Part shown: in pieces, positions 1 through 5,164 of the stretch
Numbering within the stretch: the first letter of the stretch is position 1
Layout: the number at the start of each line of letters is the position of its first letter
Assembly (NCBI GenBank): GCA_003509235.1
Contig: DONH01000326.1
Location: 1-5,164 of the forward strand
Origin: Planctomycetaceae bacterium
Lineage (GTDB): Bacteria; Planctomycetota; Planctomycetia; Pirellulales; UBA1268
Direction: 5' to 3'
DNA length: 5,164 bases
The notes under the pieces: model-generated
Databases searched by the model: none
Seen by the model: only the letters and a program-made list of their open reading frames with translations
Told to the model about the DNA's origin: nothing
Program-made: the position numbers and the translations under genes

Positions 1-180
1 AGATAAGTTGCGAGCGGCAAGAGGTGGTGCCGAAACGAGTAGTGCCGCGGCTGTAGCTCCGCCTGCCGATGGTAAGAAGATGTCTGTCGCAGATAAGTTG
101 CGAGCGGCAAGAGGTGGTGCCGAAACGAGTAGTGCCGCGACTGTAGCTCCGCCTGCCGATGGTAAGAAGATGTCTGTCGC
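1..180 (+). repeat. 90-bp tandem direct repeat, two full copies in frame
   Basis: Bases 1-90 and 91-180 are identical except at one site (G at 50, A at 140, which changes Ala to Thr). The unit is 30 codons and stays in frame in the Rieske gene. It encodes MSVADKLRAARGG followed by an Ala/Thr/Ser/Pro-rich linker ending ADGKK. The array probably continues left of the window, because position 1 falls inside a unit. A diverged helix-like copy, MSVAEKLAAARSG, follows at 170-208, and a weaker one, TASILAAALSERKPG, lies near 332-376. The near identity of the two full copies points to a recent duplication. Confidence 0.95.
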
Positions 181-1030
181 TGAGAAATTAGCAGCAGCCA
201 GATCAGGCTTGAGCCCCAGTCCTTCTTCTCCAGTGGATAGAAAGTCATCGAATAAAGCTGCCCCAAGCAAGAAATCTTTGGCAGCAAAATCGGCTCCCGT
301 TGGAACGGCAAAAAAGAATGTTCAGCGAGACACCGCGAGCATTCTGGCCGCAGCGCTGTCCGAGAGAAAACCAGGTCCGACCAGCAAAGCGGAAGCCCCT
401 GCTCTTTCAAAACCCACCGCGAAGCCCGTAGCAAAAAAAGTCACTAAGGTCCCGCCAAGGCCTGTCCCACCACGACCAGTTCGCGAAAAGACAGTTAAGC
501 CAAACAAAGGTGCAAAAACTGAAGAACGAAGGGGTTTTTTAGCTTACACCGTTGGCTCATTTATGGCGGTTGGGTTCACGGCACTCTCAGCAACCGGTGG
601 GCTTTTTGGTATGGGGCTTGCGAGGTACTTTTTTCCAAATGTGCTGGCAGAACCGCCGAGTAGCTTTAAAGTTGGGAGTAAGGAAGGGTTTCCTGCCGGA
701 GTAGTTGAAACGAAATTTGTCGCTCAATACGGCGTGTGGGTTGTGAATGCAGACTTTCAGGGCGTCCAACAGATATACGCCCTTAAAACTGTATGCACGC
801 ATCTTGGTTGCACCCCAAATTGGCTTGAGGCTGAACAGAAGTTCAAGTGCCCTTGTCATGGCAGTGGGTTTTACAAAGACGGGATCAATTTCGAAGGCCC
901 CGCCCCGCGGCCCCTTGAACGATATGCGATCAAAATTGCTGATGACGGCCAACTTGAGGTCGACAAAAGCAAATCGTTTCAGGAGGAACTTGGGCAATGG
1001 AATGACCCGGCTTCGTTCGTAACAGCGTGA
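1..1030 (+). CDS. Rieske 2Fe-2S protein of a cytochrome bc/b6f-type complex, with long repetitive N-terminal extension (5' partial)
   Basis: This is the iron-sulfur subunit that takes one electron from quinol at the membrane core and hands it to the complex's cytochrome c on the periplasmic side. The frame is open to the left edge, so the true start lies outside; 342 residues are visible. The C-terminal half is a clear Rieske domain: CTHLGC at 794-811 and CPCHGSGF at 848-871 supply two Cys and two His for the cluster plus the disulfide cysteines, followed by GPAPRPLERYAI. One hydrophobic segment (about 536-610) follows ERRGFL at 524-541, which resembles a twin-arginine export motif, as expected for Rieske proteins folded before export. 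Before it lie about 175 residues rich in Lys, Ala and Pro, presumably cytoplasmic and disordered, beginning with tandem repeats. Ordinary Rieske proteins have only a short leader, so this extension is unusual. The cytochrome b gene follows after 58 bases. The Rieske assignment is near certain; the extension's role is unknown. Confidence 0.95.
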   Translation, partial: DKLRAARGGAETSSAAAVAPPADGKKMSVADKLRAARGGAETSSAATVAPPADGKKMSVAEKLAAARSGLSPSPSSPVDRKSSNKAAPSKKSLAAKSAPVGTAKKNVQRDTASILAAALSERKPGPTSKAEAPALSKPTAKPVAKKVTKVPPRPVPPRPVREKTVKPNKGAKTEERRGFLAYTVGSFMAVGFTALSATGGLFGMGLARYFFPNVLAEPPSSFKVGSKEGFPAGVVETKFVAQYGVWVVNADFQGVQQIYALKTVCTHLGCTPNWLEAEQKFKCPCHGSGFYKDGINFEGPAPRPLERYAIKIADDGQLEVDKSKSFQEELGQWNDPASFVTA

Positions 1031-1040
1031 TAACAATACA

Positions 1041-1056
1041 ACTCGCAAAGGCGAGT
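1041..1056 (+). other. Small intergenic stem-loop
   Basis: ACTCGC at 1041-1046 pairs perfectly with GCGAGT at 1051-1056 around the loop AAAG. It lies between the Rieske stop and the cytochrome b start. No run of T follows it, so it does not look like an intrinsic terminator. It could be an intercistronic mRNA hairpin that affects stability or translation, or it could be chance, as a six-pair stem is short. Confidence 0.35.
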
Positions 1057-1088
1057 ACCATTTAACTTAATAAACTGGGCTGCACTCA

Positions 1089-1862
1089 ATGGCCATTGGT
1101 GAAACAATCCGAAATTCACAAATTTGGAAAAGTATCTTTCGTCATCCGATGCCGTTAGATCGTCGGAACCGAATTGTCGTCATGCTGACGAACTTTTTCC
1201 TACACCTCCACCCAGTTTCGATTAAGAAGCAGGGGATTGCACTTTCTTTTACGTGGTGTATGGGCGGAGTCACCTTTTTCCTCTTTCTTGTAGAAACGGT
1301 AACGGGTGTGCTTTTAATGTTTTATTACCGTCCAACGCTTGAGTGGGCGTATAACGACATCCTCGCGCTTCGTGACGTTACGAGTCTCGGCATCCTCCGG
1401 GAACTGCATAGGTGGGGTGCGCACGCAATGGTCATCACAACATGGCTACACATGTATCGAGTGTTCTTAACTGGTAGCTATAAACCTCCACGAGAATTCA
1501 ACTGGGTGATCGGGGTCATTCTTCTCTTGCTGACACTCTTGTTGTCTTTTACGGGATATTTGCTTCCATGGGACCAGTTGGCAATCTGGGCGATCACCGT
1601 TGGTTCGAATATGGCTCGTGCCACGCCAATCCTTGGGTATGAGGGACCTGGTCAGCAGCTCTTAACCATTGGTGGCATTGACATGATCACGGATGGATCT
1701 GATGCCCGGTTTGGTCTCCTTGGTGCACGATTTGTTGGTGAAGAAACCCTAAATCGTTTTTATGTGCTGCACTGCATTGCTATTCCGCTGGCAGCTGCAC
1801 TGTTAATGGCAATTCATTTCTGGAGAGTTCGTAAAGACGGTGGTATTAGTGGTCCTCTGTAA
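1089..1862 (+). CDS. petB: Cytochrome b6-type subunit (N-terminal cytochrome b), four-helix dihaem protein
   Basis: This 257-residue protein matches the N-terminal, haem-carrying half of cytochrome b, split from the C-terminal half as in b6f complexes. Helix A spans about residues 50-80, B 104-128, C 139-160 and D 224-246. The four axial haem ligands are His107 and His121 in helix B (14 apart) and His228 and His243 in helix D (15 apart; this spacing is b6-like, whereas mitochondrial-type cytochrome b has 14). Other hallmarks are FYYRP (78-82) and GYLLPWDQ (156-163). Cys57 in the motif WCMGG sits where cytochrome b6 has the cysteine that covalently binds haem c_i. The loop between helices C and D is about 17 residues longer than in chloroplast b6 (around 195-212). 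ATG at 1089 is the first ATG after an in-frame stop at 1071; no strong ribosome binding site precedes it. It would form both quinone sites together with the product at 1940-3265. Confidence 0.95.
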   Translation: MAIGETIRNSQIWKSIFRHPMPLDRRNRIVVMLTNFFLHLHPVSIKKQGIALSFTWCMGGVTFFLFLVETVTGVLLMFYYRPTLEWAYNDILALRDVTSLGILRELHRWGAHAMVITTWLHMYRVFLTGSYKPPREFNWVIGVILLLLTLLLSFTGYLLPWDQLAIWAITVGSNMARATPILGYEGPGQQLLTIGGIDMITDGSDARFGLLGARFVGEETLNRFYVLHCIAIPLAAALLMAIHFWRVRKDGGISGPL

Positions 1863-1864
1863 TT

Positions 1865-1870
1865 AAGAGG
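1865..1870 (+). promoter_or_regulatory. Shine-Dalgarno-like AAGAGG serving GTG at 1876
   Basis: AAGAGG lies five bases before the GTG at 1876 and only three bases after the cytochrome b6 stop codon. It is the best ribosome binding site in the window. It does not serve the annotated subunit IV start at 1940, which has only a GAAGG at 1923-1927, twelve bases upstream. This suggests that translation begins at 1876. Confidence 0.4.
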
Positions 1871-1875
1871 ATGTT

Positions 1876-1965
1876 GTGGTTGGTAAGACAAAGAGTTTCC
1901 CGCATAAGATTGAGTTACGACTGAAGGTAATCGTTCAAAATGCATTCAAGTGGTTTTTTCCTTAA
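1876..1965 (+). CDS. Candidate 29-residue small ORF, or out-of-frame 5' extension of the subunit IV gene
   Basis: Starting at GTG 1876, a frame of 29 codons runs to TAA at 1963-1965 and overlaps the first 26 bases of the subunit IV-type gene. The peptide begins MVGKTKSFPHKIELRLKVIV and ends with NAFKWFFP; it is basic, with an alternating hydrophobic pattern that could be an amphipathic membrane-surface helix. AAGAGG is well spaced upstream. Just before its stop is a run of six T (1954-1959). Removing one T, or a +1 ribosomal shift there, would join this frame to the next gene (KWFF followed by LNDVAGFLGG). It may therefore be a real small protein coupled to the next gene, the true N-terminus of that gene displaced by a mutation or sequencing error, or chance. 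I recognise no family. Confidence 0.35.
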   Translation: MVGKTKSFPHKIELRLKVIVQNAFKWFFP

Positions 1966-3265
1966 CGACGTCGCCGGATTCTTAGGCGGTTACTACGTCT
2001 TCCTGGCAATTATGAATGGCATAGCCGCGCTCATTTTGTGGCGGAAGAAGAATGCACCAGGATGGGCGCTTGTCTGGTCTGTTTTCGCCGGAATCATGAT
2101 GATCTTGGCTAGTCTGGCCTTATCTGGGTCTAAATCGATGGTGCCGGTTTTGCCGGCTGCAGCTCGGGGGGTTGTGAACTATCTCTCCGGCCCGGTGGCG
2201 TACACGCTTGGGACAACAGCACTATTTACGTGCCTTTTTGTTTTCCGCAAGTTCTTTGTTCAGCCTATGGCTGCTTGGTCTGTGTTTAATTTGACGTTGC
2301 TCCTCCTAGGTTTATCAATGGCAGATGAGAACTTTGCAGCCATTGTGATGAAGCCGGACAACGTGCCGATTGTTGGCCTTGTTTATCTCTTGGCGTTTTT
2401 TACGTGGGTGGCAACGAAGCAGGCAGTAGTCAACGACGAACGAATTAAGCAGGGTTTGCCTGTTGTTGAAAAAGAAAATGACGAGAAAGTGCTTGTCTGG
2501 CCAGATTTGGTGTACACGGAATTGATTTGCATGGTCGGTGTGTCTGCCTTCCTTCTCGTTTGGGCGCTCTTCCTTCCCGCGCCTCTTGAAGAGCCGGCTT
2601 CAAGCGTGAAGACACCAAATCCTTCAAAAGCTCCTTGGTATTTTCTTGGTCTTCAAGAAATGCTGGTTTACTTCGATCCCTGGTATGCTGGTGTTGTCCT
2701 CCCCAGTCTCGTTGTGTTCGGCTTGATGGCGATGCCGTATCTTGATTTCAATAAAAAGGGTAATGGCTATTACTCAATCGAGGAACGGAAGTTCAGCTAT
2801 CTCGTATACCAGTTTGGCTTTTTTGAGTTATGGATCACCTTGATCATTCTTGGCACGTTCCTGAGAGGGCCGAATTGGAATTTCTTTGGTCCGTTTGAGT
2901 ACTGGACTCCGTATAAAGTTGAAGTTCTTAATAACGTTGATCTTCCTCAAATGTTTTGGGTTCAGTGGCTTAACCAGCCTCTTCCACGAGCCCCGCAAGA
3001 CGCCGGAGTCCTCTCTCAAATCGGATTTATTTTTCTTAGAGAGGCGCCGGGACTGCTCATCATGGGCGCGTACCTAGTTGCCCTTCCGCCCCTGATGGCT
3101 GTCACAATCTTCCGTGGTTTCTATGCCAGAATGGGCTTCATAAGATACATGATTATGTCGAATTTGATGCTGTTGATGTTAACCCTTCCGCTCAAAATGA
3201 TCCTCCGCTGGACGGTTAATTTGAAGTACATAATTAGTATCCCGGAGTTTTCTTTAAATTTTTGA
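1940..3265 (+). CDS. Cytochrome b C-terminal domain / subunit IV-type protein with extra N-terminal membrane domain
   Basis: The central part corresponds to b6f subunit IV (PetD), which with the b6-type subunit forms the quinol-oxidising site. Residues 184-235 align by eye with subunit IV: VWPDLVY (186-192), a membrane helix to about 212, PLEEPAS (215-221), then TPNPSKAPWYFLGLQEML (225-242), where the quinol-site motif PEWY reads APWY (231-234). A second core helix is at about 245-266 and a third at about 286-308. Subunit IV is about 160 residues, whereas this protein has 441. The surplus is an N-terminal region of about 170 residues with roughly five membrane segments (13-34, 42-62, 78-102, 111-127, 142-163), containing no His haem-ligand pair, and a C-terminal part with a Trp/Pro-rich loop (309-370) and two further helices (371-392, 400-422). 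ATG 1940 is the first ATG after an in-frame stop at 1928-1930; its ribosome binding site is poor, and the overlapping frame at 1876-1965 puts this start in doubt. Confidence 0.88.
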   Translation: MHSSGFFLNDVAGFLGGYYVFLAIMNGIAALILWRKKNAPGWALVWSVFAGIMMILASLALSGSKSMVPVLPAAARGVVNYLSGPVAYTLGTTALFTCLFVFRKFFVQPMAAWSVFNLTLLLLGLSMADENFAAIVMKPDNVPIVGLVYLLAFFTWVATKQAVVNDERIKQGLPVVEKENDEKVLVWPDLVYTELICMVGVSAFLLVWALFLPAPLEEPASSVKTPNPSKAPWYFLGLQEMLVYFDPWYAGVVLPSLVVFGLMAMPYLDFNKKGNGYYSIEERKFSYLVYQFGFFELWITLIILGTFLRGPNWNFFGPFEYWTPYKVEVLNNVDLPQMFWVQWLNQPLPRAPQDAGVLSQIGFIFLREAPGLLIMGAYLVALPPLMAVTIFRGFYARMGFIRYMIMSNLMLLMLTLPLKMILRWTVNLKYIISIPEFSLNF

Positions 3266-3319
3266 CTTTTTCAACCTCAAGGCGATTAATTAAATAGACC
3301 AATCTTCGCGAGCTTATAA

Positions 3320-5164
3320 ATGCCAGCTACAGAAAAAACTTGGCGAAACATGCACATCCTCCACATCACATTCTGTGTGTTGGCAGTGATGTTATTGGTT
3401 GCGACTGTCGTCATGCTTTCGGCAGATCACAATCGGCCATGGAAGATATATCAGAGAAAATTTCGTGCACTTGAAACGTGGTCGGCGGCGGCACAGGTTG
3501 ATTCAGAAGATTCTTTGGCTTTTCGGGCCAAAACAATTGAATTGGAGTCTTCGCTGGCTGAAGTGCGAAGGGCAAATCTTGATCCGGCTCTGGTCAGTGA
3601 GTTTGCCAGGCAGGCTGAAACAGTCAAAGAAGATGCAGACGCGACCGCCTTTGTGAAAAAAGATGTAAGTCTTCTGAAGGAAGCAGAAGATTCGGACAGC
3701 CGGTTTCGGATTCGGGGCGACTTGCTTCAGCGGCTACAAGACATAGTTGATCGCTCTAAATTTCGTGAGGATAACCTTGCAGGAAGTTTGAAGTTAGAAA
3801 AGGCAAATCTTGACAAGCGGCGGGCTGATTACGAGTTGGCAGTTTCCAATGAAGTAGATATTTCAAAGCAAACAGAATTGCTAGCTCTTACTGATGAACA
3901 AAAGAAAAAAGTAGCGGATGCAACGCTTGCTTTTCAGGCAGCGAACACACATCGGAAAGAGCTTGCCGAGGCATTAAAAAATATTACTGCGACAGAAAAA
4001 GCTGCGGCGAAAAAACTCGCTGACCATCGGCAGTCTTTGACGTTGCTCCAAAAAACGCTCAGAGATCGAGCGCCGAATGCAGGTAAGACGGTCTTGGAGT
4101 TGCCTGTACTCGACGCCTTTAACGGACCATTACGAGTTGATCAGATCTGGCTTCCAAAGTTAACTCTTAACAATAATTTTCGGGATGTTGCCAGGTTTGA
4201 TCGATGCACAACATGCCACCAAGGCATGGCAAAGTCTGCAAAGGGCGCTCCGTCGGAGCCGGCTTACCCGGAAGCTACAATTGTTGAAATTTCGCTTCCG
4301 ACGCCGAATGAACCGCCAGTACTGGATGAGCCTGAAAGTGAGTCTCTTCGAATGGAGAGTGCTTTTGGCTTTTCTTTGGCAAAACAAGGGCTATTTCGTG
4401 AGGACTCGCCGACTATTAGTGTTGTTTTGCCGGAGTCTCCCGCCGCGATAGCTGGCCTCCAAAGTGGAGATGTAATAACCGCCGTTGGTGGTGGGCGAAC
4501 GTCTGTCCGTGAGTTGGCGGTTTCTGCCTTGCTCGAAAATGTCTCATGGGGCGAGCCTCTGCGTTTAGAAGTTCAGCGAGGCGTCCCTCAACCGTATGCA
4601 ACGCATCCTCGTCTCGATCTTTTTGTGAGCGATTCAAGCCCTCATTCAATGCAGACTTTTGGATGTACTATCTGTCATCAAGGGCAGGGCAGCGCAACAA
4701 GTTTTAAGTGGTCCTCTCATTCACCAAACACGCCGAAGCAGTCCCACGTCTGGCATGATGAATACGGTTGGTTCAATAATCATCACTGGATCTTTCCGAT
4801 GTTGCCAGAAAGGTTCGAAGAATCAAGTTGTTTGAAGTGCCATCATGAGGTTGTAGATCTTGAGCCGAGTGAGCGATTTCCGGAGCCTCCAGCGCCAAAA
4901 GTTGTTGCTGGTTATCACCTCATTCGGCAGTACGGTTGTTATGGGTGCCATGAAATCAAAGGGTGGTCAGGTCCGGATCAGCGAGTTGGCCCGGATATGC
5001 GACTCGAGCCGAATTATCACGAGGTAGCTCAGGCTGTTTCTGTTGATCCAGGTGTGCAGGAGATGGATAGCACCTTTAATAACTGGGTAACCGATGTAAT
5101 CTCAAGTCCTGATGGTAATGATGCTCGACAGCGTCTCCGAGCAGCGATTGACGCAGATGCAGCA
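3320..5164 (+). CDS. Membrane-anchored multihaem cytochrome c with coiled-coil stalk and PDZ domain (3' partial)
   Basis: A continuous frame of 615 codons runs from ATG 3320, directly after an in-frame TAA (3317-3319), to the right edge. Residues 12-34 form one membrane helix, giving a short cytoplasmic tail and a periplasmic body; NRPWKIYQRKF (38-48) follows. Residues about 60-250 are charged, rich in Glu, Lys, Ala and Leu, and look helical or coiled-coil. Four covalent haem c motifs are visible: CTTCH (296-300), CTICH (449-453), CLKCH (504-508) and CYGCH (540-544). Between the first and second is a PDZ-like domain (about 345-421) with GFSL at 350-353 and SPAAIAGLQSGDVITAVGG at 373-391. Free His residues (467, 476, 479, 488, 489, 509, 533, 567) could be distal ligands. 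Its place after the Rieske and b genes suggests that it replaces cytochrome f/c1 as the electron acceptor from the Rieske protein. More haem motifs may follow beyond the window. Haem attachment is clear; the docking role of PDZ and stalk is inferred. Confidence 0.93.
   Translation, partial: MPATEKTWRNMHILHITFCVLAVMLLVATVVMLSADHNRPWKIYQRKFRALETWSAAAQVDSEDSLAFRAKTIELESSLAEVRRANLDPALVSEFARQAETVKEDADATAFVKKDVSLLKEAEDSDSRFRIRGDLLQRLQDIVDRSKFREDNLAGSLKLEKANLDKRRADYELAVSNEVDISKQTELLALTDEQKKKVADATLAFQAANTHRKELAEALKNITATEKAAAKKLADHRQSLTLLQKTLRDRAPNAGKTVLELPVLDAFNGPLRVDQIWLPKLTLNNNFRDVARFDRCTTCHQGMAKSAKGAPSEPAYPEATIVEISLPTPNEPPVLDEPESESLRMESAFGFSLAKQGLFREDSPTISVVLPESPAAIAGLQSGDVITAVGGGRTSVRELAVSALLENVSWGEPLRLEVQRGVPQPYATHPRLDLFVSDSSPHSMQTFGCTICHQGQGSATSFKWSSHSPNTPKQSHVWHDEYGWFNNHHWIFPMLPERFEESSCLKCHHEVVDLEPSERFPEPPAPKVVAGYHLIRQYGCYGCHEIKGWSGPDQRVGPDMRLEPNYHEVAQAVSVDPGVQEMDSTFNNWVTDVISSPDGNDARQRLRAAIDADAA

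Noticed and set aside
170..172. ATG 170 (and 80) as the real Rieske start
   Set aside because: The frame stays open upstream and encodes the same repeat peptide, so these are more likely internal Met codons of repeat units; an internal start cannot be fully excluded.
322..507. A 61-codon reverse-strand open frame in the Rieske N-terminal extension
   Set aside because: Antisense to low-complexity Ala/Lys/Pro codons, which tend to leave the opposite strand open; no motif or ribosome binding site support.
587..1048. A 153-codon reverse-strand open frame opposite the Rieske domain
   Set aside because: It lies exactly across the conserved Rieske cluster motifs on the + strand, has no recognisable domain, and is a shadow of that coding sequence.
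1871..1924. A 17-codon frame from ATG 1871
   Set aside because: AAGAGG ends directly against this ATG, leaving no normal spacing; the GTG frame at 1876 is longer and better placed.
2445..3077. Short frames at 2445-2627, 2828-3019 (reverse) and 2886-3077 (forward)
   Set aside because: They are shadows within the subunit IV-type gene, whose frame is supported by alignment to the family.
3266..3319. Possible promoter or terminator in the gap before the cytochrome c gene
   Set aside because: The gap is AT-rich but has no convincing -35/-10 pair and no hairpin with a T tract; read-through from the upstream genes is simpler.
3399..3656. An 85-codon + strand frame overlapping the start of the cytochrome c gene
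   Set aside because: It lies within the longer frame from 3320 that has a membrane anchor and haem motifs; its own translation is Arg/Leu-rich with no domain.
4160..4649. Several short frames on both strands (4160-4387, 4185-4451, 4416-4649)
   Set aside because: All fall inside the haem/PDZ coding frame; no domain is recognisable in them.

Overview
The window reads on the + strand throughout as one gene cluster for a quinol-oxidising cytochrome b/Rieske electron-transfer complex. In order it holds: (1) the 3' part of a Rieske iron-sulfur protein gene, open at the left edge and ending at 1030; (2) a four-helix cytochrome b6-type subunit, 1089-1862; (3) a large cytochrome b C-terminal/subunit IV-type protein, 1940-3265; (4) the 5' part of a membrane-anchored multihaem cytochrome c, from 3320 and still open at the right edge. 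Gaps between genes are 54-77 bases, with no recognisable promoter or terminator, so an operon is likely. No RNA gene, mobile element or CRISPR array was seen.

The organism cannot be named from this sequence. The split b6/subunit IV organisation, the b6f-like spacing of haem ligands, the large extra membrane domain on the subunit IV homologue, the haem c protein carrying a PDZ domain, the weak or distant Shine-Dalgarno sequences and the moderate GC all resemble complexes of Planctomycetota or a related group. That is an inference from recalled family features, not a search result.

As a system, cytochrome b6-type and subunit IV-type proteins would form the membrane quinol-oxidising core, with two b haems and probably a third, covalently attached haem like c_i of b6f complexes. 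The Rieske protein would take the first electron on the periplasmic side and pass it to the multihaem cytochrome c, which takes the place of cytochrome f or c1. Departures from textbook complexes are: a tandemly repeated, long cytoplasmic N-terminal extension on the Rieske protein; an insertion in the b6 C-D loop; loss of the glutamate of the PEWY quinol-site motif (APWY here); about 170 extra N-terminal residues with about five membrane helices on the subunit IV homologue; an out-of-frame 29-codon reading frame with a good ribosome binding site that overlaps the start of the subunit IV gene at a run of six T; and a cytochrome c with a long helical stalk and a PDZ domain between its first two haem motifs.
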